Shown here: positions 1 to 9,639 of the stretch, piece by piece
How positions within the stretch are numbered: the first letter of the stretch is position 1
How the letters are laid out: each line of letters begins with the position of its first letter
Assembly (NCBI GenBank): GCA_016169945.1
Contig: JADLSH010000190.1
Span: 2,604,001-2,668,000 of the forward strand
Direction of reading: 5' to 3'
Origin: Trachythela sp. YZ-2020
Lineage: Eukaryota; Cnidaria; Anthozoa; Malacalcyonacea; Clavulariidae
Length of the DNA: 64,000 bases
The notes under the pieces: generated by a model
Databases searched by the model: none
Seen by the model: the letters and a program-made list of their open reading frames with translations, nothing else
What the model was told of the DNA's origin: nothing
Translations under genes and position numbers: made by a program

Positions 1-394
1 GAGAGGTGTCCGTGTTAGAGAGGTGTCCGTGTTAGAGAGGTGTCCGTGTTAGAGAAGTGTCCGTGTTAGAGAGGTGTCCGTACTACAGAGCTGTCCGTGT
101 TAGAGAGGTGTCCGTGTTAGAGAGGTGTCCGTGTCAGAGAGGTGTCCGTGTTAGAGAGGTGTTCATATTAGAGAGGCGTCCGTATTAGAGAGGTGTCCGT
201 GTTAGAGAGGTGTCCGTGTTAGAGAGGTGTCCGTGTTAGAGAGGTGTTCATATTAGAGAGGTGTCCGTATTAGAGAGGCGTCCGTATTAGAGAGGTGTCC
301 GTGTTAGAGAGGTGTCCGTGTTAGAGAGGTGTTCATATTAGAGAGGTGTCCGTATTAGAGAGGTGTGCTCGTATTAGAGAGGTGTCCGTATTAT
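1..394. repeat. 17-bp minisatellite in P2X intron 3
   Basis: About 23 copies of a 17-base unit, GAGAGGTGTCCGTGTTA with variants (GTGTT/GTATT, TTCATATTA). It begins at or before base 1 and ends at about 394, immediately beside the splice donor of P2X exon 3 (GT at 401-400). Confidence 0.95.
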
Positions 395-401
395 AACTTA
401 C

Positions 402-549
402 CATGGCCGCCATTTTTCGGAACCTTTCCAGCAACGCAGTAAGAGTCATTTTTACACCTTGCAGCACGGACGTCAAATTCAGGACATTTTCCTTGCTTTT
501 GTTCTGGCGTCAGTATCATGTTTGTCATTACAAAGACAGCATCATATTC
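402..549 (-). CDS. P2X exon 3
   Basis: The minus-strand exon starts after an AG at 551-550 and ends before GTAAGT (401 downward). It encodes EYDAVFVMTNMILTPEQ, then GKCPE, then RCKNDSYC. FVMTN and the C-P-E ... C ... C pattern are P2X hallmarks, the cysteines being the first members of the conserved extracellular disulfide set (about residues 135, 145 and 151). It enters in phase 0 and leaves with one base over. An overlapping plus-strand reading frame at 403-645 is its shadow. Confidence 0.9.
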
Positions 550-1499
550 CTATACCATGCAATACAGCATTATGTAAGCTTCTCAAACTCATTAATAATT
601 CATGAGCAAAACACAAAGGAAATCACCACTGTATCGTTGTCTTGATACCACGGTAATAAACACCAATAAATTAACTCAACTTTCGCGTTGAATTTCTCTT
701 TAAATACTGCTTTGTTTGAAAAGCTATATGATACACTCGAAGTCGTTTATTATTATAAAATTTTAAAAACACCTCAAAGTATGTTAAAAAACTCAGCTAG
801 CGCCTTGTTTTTCAACACACTTTTCGGTGTTTCAAATCACTATAATAAACTCCTTCTCGTGTATGATATATTACTTCCTAATTAACTATCATTTTTTTCT
901 GAATAGCTCTACCAGTTCTACACTGTTCTCTCTAGACATCCAATAAGAGCATTCCTGATTATGCTAGCATTTTCCTTATATTAGTATTAGCTATAATCTT
1001 CATGTAAATATACATTTAAGGGATGTGAAGGAAGGCAGGAAGGAAGGAAGAAAGGTAGGAAGGTAGGTAGGAAGGTAGGTAGGAAGGTAGGTAGGTGGGC
1101 AGCAGGTGGGTGGGCAGGCAGTGGGTGGGCAGGTGGGCAAGCAGGCAGGCAAGCAGGCAGGCAGGCAGTGCAGGTGGGCAGGCAGGCAGGTGGGTGGGTG
1201 GGCAGGGTGGCAGGTGGGTGAAGCAGGCAGGCAGGCAGGCAGGTGGCAGTGGGTGGGTGCAGTGGCAGGCAGGTGTGGCAGGCAGGCAGTGGGTGCAGGC
1301 AGGTGGTGGGTGGCAGGCAGGCAGGCAGGCAGGCAGGGGTGGGCAGGTGGGGCAGGCAGGCAGGCAGGCAGGCAGGTGGGTGGGCAGGCAGGCAGGCAGG
1401 CAGGCAGTGCAGGCAGGCAGGCAAGCAGGCAGTGCAGGTGGGCAGGCAGGCAGGCAGGTGGGCAGGCAGGCAGGCAGGCAGGTGGGTGCAGGCAGGCAG

Positions 1500-1555
<56 letters not shown>

Positions 1556-4500
1556 TGGGCAGGTGGGCAGGCAGGCAGGCAGGCAGTGGGTGGCAGGCAG
1601 GCAGGCAGTGGGTGGGCAGGCAGGCAGGCAAGCAGGCAGGGTGGCAGGCAAGCAGTGGCAGGCAGGTGGGTGGCAGGCAGGCAGGCAGGCAGGCAGGCAG
1701 TGGGCAGGCAGGCAGGTGGGCAGGCAGGCAGGCAGTGGGCAGGCAGGCAAGCAGGCAGGCAGGCAAGTAGGCAGGCAGTGGGCAGGTAGGCAGGTAAGCA
1801 GGTAGGTAGGTAGGTAGGTAGGTAGGTAAGTAGGTAGGTAGGTATTAGACTAGTACTGTTCAGCCGGGGAAAGCAAGACAAACTTTTGTAAATTTCTCAT
1901 CCAAATTGAGCCAAAATTTTACCGATTTCCCCTTTTCCCCTACTTACCTACCTACTATAGTCGTTAGCTCCACAAATTTTCGCATTAAAATGTTTGATTT
2001 TTTTAGTTATCGTGCTCACAGACAAACAAACACACACACACAAACAGATCGAGCAGGTGAAAACATAAAGATGGCGGAAATGCCAGTCCCTTTCTATTGT
2101 TTTTGTTTGCGCGGTTGGCACAAGGGTGCAAGAAGTGAGCCGAAATTTTGTGTTTTGAAAAAGATGATATGAAAACTGTTCACGACCTTCACAGATCTTG
2201 GACGTCAATTTCCGCCATCTTGCCTTCACTTTTCTCATATGCCGAATGACTAAAGTTCTTACTCCAGATATATCCGCAGCTCACTGGCCCTACCTCTGCG
2301 GGGATGACGTAATCAGCCGAGTCCCATGTTCGAGGTCCTTGATTAAAAATCTTATAAAACGTTTTATTCTTGAACTTGATTGGGAAACGTATGGATAGGT
2401 TGGTATTAGCAATTCCCTTTACTTTCGACGTGACTGAACTGAGACCTTCATCAAACTTCTGGTAGCCTTTCGTATAAATTATGGCGTATCTGTAAAATTG
2501 CAACAAAATGTAGGATAATTAGATATTAGTATATTTCGTATTATCAGTAATTCGCCATGCAAATGATGCAATATTTTCGTTTGAATCATTGTTTGAATTG
2601 AAGCAATGTTTGAAGCTATTCACTGCATAATATAAGCTCTATGGTTTATACAAGTAAGTCGTCCACATACTACGCTATATTTAGTCCTACTCGTCACAGT
2701 TCTTAGTTGGATTGCCTGTGGGAATACTCGAACGAAAATTTATATACCTTTTCGGATCTAACCAAGAGCAGTTGCGAAAAATGCAACTTTAGGCCCTCTG
2801 GCAGGAATCGAACCTGCGGCCCTGCGATTCCGGTGCAGCGCTCTAACCAACTGAGCTACAGAGTCCAGTTGCTGAGCATTAACCGCAAATTCGGTATATA
2901 TAGTGGAGTGATGCCAGTAGAACTGTAGAAGGTATCGGTAAATTGAACGAGATGCCCAAAAAATCTTGATAATTAGACATTAGAGAACATAACAATTATA
3001 TTCTAGATTTAAGGTATAGAAATTTTCGAGCGAAAATTACATACATATTTTAGACCTAACCAGGAGCAGGTGCAAAAAAATGCAACTATAAGCCCTTTTT
3101 CAGGAATCGAATCTGCGACCCTGCGATTCCGGTGCAACGCTCTGCCCACTGAAATGTTTGAAATTAAACGCAAATTTTAAAAATATCTACTATAAAGTTA
3201 TAAATGGCAGACTTTCCAAGTCTCACGCATTCTGCGTGAGGCACACGCATTTTAAGAGTTTCTCACGATCGCACGCATTGAAAGAAAGTTCTCACGCATT
3301 TTACGAAAATCTTACATTTATTTAAACTTTTAGGTTTATTAACTTTGCTTAATTAAAGATGCGGTACAGTCTGTTCGCATATGTCAGCGTTGTTTACATT
3401 TGTTGTATCGAAATTATGAACTTTACAAACGAAGTAGTTTCCAGGATAAAATAAATTATCAAGGTAGCACGATCATGCTCTGTAAGATCTAGCTGCGCGG
3501 GCTTACCCGATTACATAACCAATAATCAACAGTTGAATAATTAAATCGATTGATAAAGCCAATTTTCTTACTTCTGATGTGCACAACCCATATTATATTC
3601 ACAAAGAGCTGAAGCTACTCAGTTACCGATTTTATAAAAATTCACCATGATAGCTCGTCAACGGCGTTGGTTACTTGCAACTTGGTTTATCTCGGAAGTC
3701 TATTATTAGTCTCTTAACTCTCAAGAACTGTAGCTAAAATATTGCATGGGTATAGACCACGTATCACGTATAGACAGATCGTCACGTACAGATCTTCGCC
3801 GCAGTTGCTATAGAAATATAAGATTTCGGAAGTCTCAAATTTCAGTAAAGTTGAGTGTTCCTGCAGGTGGAGAGTCCGTTTGTCTAAAATAACTTTGTTG
3901 TAATACTGTTCGCATGGTTATATATTCAAATAACGAATAGGGACAAGTTCGGGCTTGGCTCTGTTTATTAGTTTATTCATAGCTATGGTTTATATATGGC
4001 TACATATTATAGTGACATCACGTTTCTAGACATAATGAGTTAATGTGCAACAAACAGTAGCTACAGACTCGGAATTTACCAATATGTGCGCAGACTGGCA
4101 CTTTTGCTCTGTAAAGCAAAATATAAACACAAAATCAATATCACACAATATCTACAGCTGCGCGCTTACCCGATTACATAACCAATAATCAACAGTTGAA
4201 TAAATCGATTGATAAAGGCAATTTTCTTACTTCTGATTGTACTATATTCAAAAAGAGCTGAAGCGACCGAGTTACCGATTTTATAAAAATTCACCATGAT
4301 AGCTCGTCAGCTGGCGTTGGTTACTGGGTTTATGTAAGATTGGCAAAAGCTAAATTACCCTACAAGCCTCTGCGGAGCCAGCGGAGGAGAGTGTTTCGGA
4401 AGTCTATTACTATCGTTGCTCGCGTAAGAAAACAAACCTGAATTATACTGAGCTATGCAAATGTGGGGACGGCTGTCTTAACTCTCAAGGACCACCCGCA

Positions 4501-5979
4501 AGAACTGGAGCTAAAATATTGCATGGGTATAGACTGCACGTATCACGTATGACAGATCGTCTCAAATTTCAGTAAAGTCGAGTGTTCCTGCACAGGTGGA
4601 CAGTCTGTTTGTCTAAAATAACAGTTCTGTTGATACTGGATCGCTCTACCACTTCTATTAAAAGTGTTCTCCAGAGGTCCAGTGTTATAGGGGATAGCTC
4701 TATAGGAATTTTATTGTCTAGTGAGAAAGAAAATTGTCTAGTCATAAACAACCTTTACAATTTTATCCGGAGAAAAAGCTCGCAAACACCGCATTTTTAC
4801 TTTCCAAATTTCAAGCTTGTCATGAATATATAAAATGTTCTCAGGTTGAATAGTGATTTTTCATATGTTTGTATAGTGAAGTGAATAGCGCGCGAAATCC
4901 CAAAAATCCGTTAATTCGAACCCTGCCTACATCACAATTGTTAAATAAACTGAATTGACAATGTTTATTGTATATTTCGCAAATAACAGTCGTATCAATG
5001 GGTCATTAAATTGGTCAGCCACGTCAATTTCTTTTCATTTAATAATTATTATAACGATCTTTGTGTAATTTGACACCGATTCGGTTACTCGAACAGCCGC
5101 TATCTTGAACTTTTTGTTGTTCCCTTGGCTGTTCGAGATAGCTTGATAATAAACGTGCTACCATACCAGTATGCCGAAAGTGAAATCCCGCACATGTGCT
5201 ACTCTCACTCATTTTGAACTTGTACTTGACATGTATATTTCTTGTATACTCTCCACAGGTCCGTAAATTTTATGATGAAAATTAATGCCCAGCATATTAA
5301 TGTATACGTAAGAGCCATAATAAAATGAAATTTAAAAAAAGATTTATTTAAGAACTAACGTTTCGTCTTTTGCTCAAGACGTCTTCAGAATTAATGATAT
5401 AAAATTACAAAGCTATAGCCTATACGAATATATTACGACTATTTGTCAACTATATTACGACTAAACAAATGTCAAAAATGCGAATGTTTAATGTCGAAAA
5501 TACCAAGTTGTATGTTGAAATTGTAAACTTGAATTTTGGCGGAAATTGTACGCCATAGCAGAGCTAATTAAATTGCTCAAATAACGAATGGGGACAAGTG
5601 CGGGCTTGGCTCTGTTTATTAGTTTATTATATGGTTCATATATGGCTACATATTATTACCGAAAGGTCGCGCCATAGTGACATCACGTTTCTAGACATAA
5701 GGCTATCACATCTCAATGTGCAACAAACAGTACAGACTCAGAATTTACCAATATATGCGCAGAGTAGCACCTTAATTTGCTCTGTAAAGCAAAATATAAA
5801 CACAAAATCATTATATCTATATAGCTGCGCGCTTACCCGATTACATAACCAATAATCAACAGTTGAATAAATCGATTGATAAGGCCAATTTTCTTATTTC
5901 TGATGTGCACAACCTTGTCTGTATTATATTCAAAAAGAGCTGAAGCGACTGTGTTACCGATTTTATAAAAATTCACCAT
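402..5979 (-). CDS. P2X purinoceptor (ATP-gated cation channel), 5' part of gene, partial
   Basis: P2X receptors are trimeric plasma-membrane channels opened by extracellular ATP. Three consecutive exons are visible on the minus strand: exon 1 (best copy 5837-5979), exon 2 (2294-2489) and exon 3 (402-549). They join in phase (143+196+148 nt) into 162 codons plus one base. In order they give an N-terminal tail with a Y-x-T-x-K motif, the first membrane helix, the KGYQ and SSVTSKVKG segments (two Lys matching the ATP-contacting Lys of vertebrate P2X), WDSADYVIP, FVMTN, and the first extracellular cysteines. Exon borders match my recollection of vertebrate P2X exons 1-3. The remaining exons, including the second membrane helix, lie left of base 1. 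Exon 1 is present in three tandem copies. The subtype cannot be assigned from this part. Confidence 0.9.
1021..1846. repeat. GGCA/GGTA tetranucleotide microsatellite in P2X intron 2
   Basis: About 820 bases of GGCA units with interspersed GGTG, GGAA and GGTA on the plus strand. Long open frames of Cys-Leu-Pro-Ala or Gly-Arg-Gln-Ala repeats on both strands are artefacts of the repeat. It sits inside the intron between P2X exons 3 and 2. Confidence 0.95.
1855..2055. repeat. Dispersed repeat, copy 1 (also at 51455-51625 and 60205-60330)
   Basis: The block with CAAGACAAACTTTTGTAAAT, TAGCTCCACAAATTTTCG and GTTATCGTGCTCACAGAC recurs at about 51455-51625 in the same orientation and at 60205-60330 inverted. 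No coding content. It is probably an uncharacterised non-autonomous element. Confidence 0.65.
2294..2489 (-). CDS. P2X exon 2 (with possible 51-nt internal mini-intron)
   Basis: The exon starts after a TTTTACAG acceptor (AG at 491-490), completing the Gly codon split from exon 1, and ends GCAGAG before GTAGGG. It encodes YAIIYTKGYQ, SSVTSKVKGIANTN and TWDSADYVIPAE, matching the end of the first membrane helix and the start of the ectodomain of P2X. Lys at about residues 70 and 72 correspond to the paired ATP-binding lysines. Relative to vertebrate P2X there are about 17 extra residues (about 82-98, containing an N-K-T glycosylation sequon). They coincide with a 51-nt GT...AG stretch (2388 down to 2338) that could instead be spliced out without changing frame. 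Confidence 0.9.
2700..2935 (-). repeat. tRNA-derived SINE, copy 1
   Basis: On the minus strand 2864-2796 has a tRNA-like fold with A-box GTAGCTCAGTTGGTTAGAGC and B-box GGTTCGATTCC, followed by a body containing GTTGCATTTTTCGCAACTG. A second, decayed copy lies at about 3045-3175 and a 5' fragment at 13138-13195. Multiple copies with one shared body mark it as a SINE, not a tRNA gene. The base before the putative anticodon is C instead of T. Confidence 0.75.
3045..3175 (-). repeat. tRNA-derived SINE, copy 2 (decayed)
   Basis: Same body and B-box as the copy at 2700-2935 (GGAATCGAATCTGCGACCCT in plus orientation), but the A-box half is degenerate and truncated. Confidence 0.65.
3507..3648 (-). 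pseudogene. P2X exon 1, copy 1 (broken)
   Basis: This is clearly homologous to the other two exon 1 copies: same start MVNFYKIGN, same splice donor region, same flanks. It has a TGA at codon 10, Phe to Cys before the E-Y motif, a small deletion that shifts the frame after E-Y-N, and an extra triplet near the membrane helix. It is the copy nearest exon 2 but cannot encode the P2X N-terminus. Its promoter region might still be transcribed. Confidence 0.85.
4170..4297 (-). CDS. P2X exon 1, copy 2 (in-frame 5-codon deletion)
   Basis: This has the same ATG context, the same GTAAGC donor and the same phase as copy 3, but is 15 nt shorter. The reading goes FEYST directly to IRSKKIAFINRF, so the five residues D-K-V-V-H are missing and the basic residue of Y-x-T-x-K is lost. 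There is no stop or frameshift, so it could still be spliced to exon 2 and give a channel with an altered N-terminal tail, or it may be an early pseudo-exon. Upstream and intronic flanks (3925-4640) also match copy 3, so the duplicated unit includes the promoter region. Confidence 0.75.
5350..5400 (-). ncRNA. Hammerhead-ribozyme-like motif (tentative)
   Basis: The minus strand carries CTGAAGA (388-382), a GTCTT...AAGAC hairpin and GAAAC (364-360), in the order of a hammerhead core (CUGANGA - stem II - GAAA). One extra C sits between CTGAAGA and the stem, so it may be inactive or only a look-alike. Penelope-like retroelements commonly carry hammerheads. I did not identify the flanking stems. 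Confidence 0.25.
5837..5979 (-). CDS. P2X exon 1, copy 3 (intact)
   Basis: The ATG is at 979-977 on the minus strand (base 5979 downward) and the donor GTAAGC follows base 5837. Its 47 codons plus two bases encode MVNFYKIGNTVASALFEYNT, then DKVVHIRNKKIGLINRF, then IQLLIIGYVIG. This is the typical P2X N-terminus: F-E-Y-x-T-x-K (the threonine motif linked to gating and desensitisation in the family) followed by the start of the first membrane helix. The phase (two bases over) fits exon 2 exactly. Of the three copies it is the only one with a full, unbroken reading frame, although it is the farthest from exon 2. Confidence 0.9.
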
Positions 5980-6234
5980 GATAGCTCGTCAACGGCTTTG
6001 TTACTTGCAACTTGGTTTATCTCGGAAGTCTATTAGTCTATAGTCTTAACTCTCAAGGGCCACCTGCAAGAACTGTTCAACTGTAGCTAAAATATGCATG
6101 GCTATAGACCATCGTACACGTACAGACAGATCGTCACAGATCTTCGCCGCAGTTGCTATAGAAATATAAGATTTCGGAAGTCTCAAATTTCAGTAAAGTC
6201 AAGTGGACAAACTGTTTGTCTATAAAAATAACAG

Positions 6235-6570
6235 TTGATACTGGATTGTCTGGATAGCTCTACCGCTTCTATTAAAGTGTTATTAACTTAACTTTATTTA
6301 TAGAGGATAGCTCTATCAGTTCTAAACTGTTCTCCCTAGAGTCAGGCGCTTTACCCAGGCGCTTTAGAGGAAAGAGAAAAATCGCGCTAAGCTACTTTAT
6401 AGAGATCAGTGGCTAAGCTGAACGAGCGCGCAAGCTTAGCCACTGATCTCTATATAGTATATTAGCGCGATTTTTTCTTTTTCCATCTAAAGCGCCTGGG
6501 TGCGAGGCTGCCCTAGAGTAAAGACCATCACTTATAGATCGTTTTCACCACAATTTGGTTTTGAAATGCT
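6235..6570. repeat. SINE-like tail repeat, interrupted by a MITE
   Basis: It contains GGATAGCTCTATCAGTTCTA and GTTCTCCCTAGAG, the conserved tail of a dispersed family seen also at about 898-945, 4625-4720, 7230-7375, 9045-9115, 27820-28035, 51190-51275, 54185-54370, 57478-57800 and 59745-59790. This copy is split by the element at 6343-6510. Confidence 0.6.
6343..6510. mobile_element. Fold-back MITE with 9-bp target duplication
   Basis: The terminal inverted repeats share ACCCAGGCGCTTTAGA, and there is a long internal hairpin (CGCGCTAAGC / GCTTAGCCACTGATCTCTAT). CCCTAGAGT occurs immediately on both sides (6334-6342 and 6511-6519), giving a perfect 9-bp target-site duplication inside a SINE-like repeat. 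A 9-bp duplication is typical of Mutator-like elements; 8 bp plus a chance match would suggest hAT. Confidence 0.8.
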
Positions 6571-6879
6571 TGGTTAATTATTAAGGTTAAGAGTGACGTT
6601 TAATCCAACCTGAAAAGAATCTAAACATTTTGGCTAAATCTCTTCCTTATAATAGCGTTTGATTTTTGGCCGCCATGTTGGTGTACAAATTCGGCGCAAT
6701 TTGGTGCACAAACATGGCGGCCAAAATGCAAGTGCTCAATTTTAAACCAAATGCTTTGAATCTTATTAAGGATGGTTAGACATCTAGTTGGCGTCAAAGT
6801 GCTGATTTCCTTCGTTTACGGCTCATTATTCATGATTTGCGATAATTCTCTCTTATTGACGACGAACAATCTTACCACA

Positions 6880-7095
6880 TTTGCTATTTCTATTTCAGCC
6901 GTGCCTCTGCTATGCATAAAAGAAGCCAATGGCGGGCATATTGGTGTGACCACCACAAATCTACTGTGGTGTTGGGTACATGTTTAAAGAGCTTCTATAA
7001 ATTTCTAATTATTGGTGGGAAAGGAAAAATATTGTCTAGATAAGGATTTATCATCATTGGCCTCTCTTTCTAAATTTGCTGGTGAATAACCAATA
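6880..7095. repeat. Dispersed repeat 'GGCGGCCATATTGGTGTGACC' type, copy 1
   Basis: The block runs from near TGGCGGGCATATTGGTGTGA to TCTAAATTTGCTGGTGAATA. Related copies lie at 19365-19590 and, inverted, 28190-28450. All have the same inverted pair around a TAGATTTGTGGTGG segment. It looks like a non-autonomous DNA element; ends were not resolved. Confidence 0.55.
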
Positions 7096-7389
7096 TATGG
7101 TATAGACGGATCGTCACAGATCTTCGCCACAGTTGCTACAGAAATATAAGATTTCGGAAGTCTCAAATTTCAGTAAAGTTAAGTGTTCTTGCAGGCGGAG
7201 AGTCTGTTTGTCTAAAATAACTTTGTTGTAATACTGTTCTCCAGAGGTCCAGTGTTAACCTTATTTATAGGGGATAGCTCTATCAGTTCTAAACTGTTCT
7301 CACGAAAGGTCCAATATAAGGACCATCCCTTTTAATAAAGTCTAGTGTTACTGCAGGAGGAAACCTATAAACTGAAGAAACTCTATTTC

Positions 7390-8022
7390 ATTAAATTCTA
7401 GAACTTGATCATGCAAGCTTCGTCCAGTCCTAGGACTTGATCAAAACTTTATCCAATCCTAGGACTTGATCAAACTCACTGATCAAACTTCAATCAGTCC
7501 TAGGACTTGATCAAAACTTTATCCAGTCTTAGGACTTAATCAAACTTCATTCAGTCTTAGGACTTGATCAATACTTTATCCAGTCTTAGGACTTGATCAA
7601 ACTTCATCCAGTCTTAGGACTTGATCAAACTTCATCCAGTCCTAGGACTTGATCAAACTTCATCCAGTCTTAGGACTTGATCAAAACTTCATCCAGTCCT
7701 AGGACTTGATCAAACTTCATCCAGTCCTAGGACTTGATCAAACTTCATCCTGTCATAGGACTTGATCAAACGTCATACAGTCCCACGACTTGATCAACTT
7801 CATCCAGTTCTAGGACTTGATCAGAACTTCATCCAGTCTAGGACTTTATCAAACTTCATCCAGTCCTAGGACTTGATCAAACTTCATCCAGTCCTAGGAC
7901 TTGATCAAAACTTTATCCAGTCCTAGGACTTGATCAAACTTCATCCAGTCCTAGGACTTGATCAAACTTCATCCAGTCCTAGGACTTGATCAAAACTTCA
8001 TCCAGTCCTGGGACTTGACCAA
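7390..8022. repeat. 28-bp minisatellite (plus orientation)
   Basis: About 22 tandem units, the core of each being TCCTAGGACTTGATCAAACT followed by TCATCCAG, 28-29 bases per unit with few variants. The inverted-orientation counterpart lies at 47388-47779 inside NOS. Confidence 0.95.
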
Positions 8023-8384
8023 ATATACTTGACTATATTTCAGGTAACATTAACGCAATATGTTTGGTTATTCCATACGTTATTTATGAGCATAAGCATA
8101 TCGTACATTTTATATTTCGTTCTTATCGACGAACAATCTTAGCCCAGATGTTATTTCCATAAGCCATGGGCATTTACTATTTAGAGGCTTTTAGATAGCG
8201 CGCGTCGGTTCACACAAAAAGATTCTGACATGATTTTACTTTAATATATTTAAAGTGCTGTTTTTATAATACCTTTTCATAGAACTTTACCTTTTTAAAT
8301 AAAAATGAAATGCTAAATTTCGTCAAATAAATAGAAACATCGTATCTCGACATTTTAGAAAGACAGAGTTGGGTCTATATCTAT

Positions 8385-8620
8385 GGGGTGTCAAACGTGT
8401 TGATGACACATGCAGTGGTTAGTGCATGTGTCTTGCACCTCTGTGACCGAGGTTTGATTCCTGCAATATGCAGCTATCTGATTGCAGTTTGATCTCATTC
8501 GCATGCGAGAATGGTGCTTACTTTACGCTGTTACGGTTTCATTCTACCAAACATCACAAGTTGTTTTTGGCTACTGGGGTTTCCTCCTGCAATAACGGTG
8601 GACTAATAAAGGAGGGGGGG
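8385..8620 (+). repeat. tRNA-like SINE head plus body (second family)
   Basis: TGATGACACATGCAGTGGTT then GACCGAGGTTTGATTCC resemble pol III A and B boxes, followed by GCAATATGCAGCTATCTGAT and GGTTTCCTCC. The same head and body occur at about 48020-48580, where they are interrupted by another insertion. The tail of the family (AACTGATAGAGCTATCC...) is seen at 9045-9115. Confidence 0.55.
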
Positions 8621-9186
8621 GGGGGGGTGGCTTTAGCCCTCCCCCAAATAATTTGTCATATATATTGTGATTTCTAGTATAGAATACACATAAGTTAAAA
8701 ACATATTATAACTTTTTACGACCATAAACAAGTTAAACTAAAGAAAATGTTATTATATATCCGGCAGCTTAGCTAACTATAAAGGGCTTTGGCTACGCCT
8801 ACTAACGATCAGGTGTTGCTTAATTTGTTCTAAATCTGGATTGGAAGGCTAGATAAGCTACAAGCCGCGTATAGATTTTTTCCGAACGTGGTCTAGAATC
8901 CGAACGTGATTTTTTCCGAACGTGACAATGCTCTTAAATCGTCGCCCAAAATATCTCACCTCTTCAGCATTCGATTCCAGTGCCACTTTGCCCTCTAATA
9001 TGTTAGCCCCCAAAGCAAAAAATGCTCCGCTGTCCCTGCTCTAGGGAGAACAGATTAGAACACTGATAGAGCTGTCTAATATATATATAAAGTTAGTTTA
9101 GTTTATGTAAGCCTTTATTATTAATTACTTCTCAGCCATCATAAGTAACCTTTTAAAGTTGAAAAGATGTGTAACGTTTTGTAATT

Positions 9187-9624
9187 AGGCCTAAAAAATA
9201 ATCTTCTGTTTCTGGTCAGCGCGCGCGTCATTTTTAACTAGGTTGAGTCTTTATGTAGCCCTACACGAATTATGTCTGTGATTATATATAGTTAAATATA
9301 CATTTCGTGTGGGGCTACATAAAGACCCTACCTTTAACTGTGCGCGTCAACGTGTTTTTTTTGGCATATACGGTCCATCAATATCCTTGCAAAATGAAGT
9401 GTGCTCTTAAATAAAATTTTTATTCTATTAAATCTGTAAATTTGTTGACAGTTTAGCATTAAAAGCATAAAAAATCACTGTACACTTTTTAAAAAATAGA
9501 AACTATACTCGCTCCCTTATTAACCCTTAAGAAAAAAAAGGGCGAAAAAAAAGCCGCGTCGCCGCGTCATTTCTGCACAAATCCACTGACCAGAAACAGA
9601 ATATATATTTTTTGGCCTAAATGT
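9187..9624. mobile_element. MITE-like fold-back element
   Basis: The outer inverted pair is TAGGCCTAAAAAATAAT plus TCTGTTTCTGGTCAG at the left, and CTGACCAGAAACAGA plus ATTTTTTGGCCTAAA at the right. A second hairpin inside (9235-9340) pairs CTTTATGTAGCCCTACACGA with its complement. No coding region. Confidence 0.65.
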
Positions 9625-9639
9625 CGCTAATGTGTTTTG

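Larger units (their letters stand above)
3460..7240 (-). repeat. Tandem P2X 5' units (promoter region + exon 1)
   Basis: Homologous blocks lie at about 3460-3915, 3925-4640, 5575-6290 and 7085-7240. Shared landmarks in plus orientation are GGCTTGGCTCTGTTTATTAG on the intron side, exon 1, and CAGATCTTCGCCGCAGTTGC followed by AAATATAAGATTTCGGAAGT on the upstream side. The fourth block has only the upstream part. Unequal crossing-over of a roughly 0.7-kb unit is the simplest explanation. The blocks are separated by unrelated or repeat sequence. Confidence 0.8.

Noticed and set aside
403..645. 80-codon plus-strand frame
   Set aside because: It is antisense to P2X exon 3, which explains its openness.
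987..1881. Long open frames rich in Cys-Leu-Pro-Ala and Gly-Arg-Gln-Ala on both strands
   Set aside because: They are produced by the GGCA tetranucleotide repeat, which has no stops in several frames; they lie in a P2X intron.
2796..2864. tRNA gene on the minus strand
   Set aside because: It has pol III boxes, but it is one of several copies with a shared body, the anticodon-loop base expected to be T is C, and the anticodon stem has a mismatch; it is a SINE head.
7390..8022. CRISPR-like array
   Set aside because: Units are directly tandem with no unique spacers, and the genome is clearly eukaryotic.
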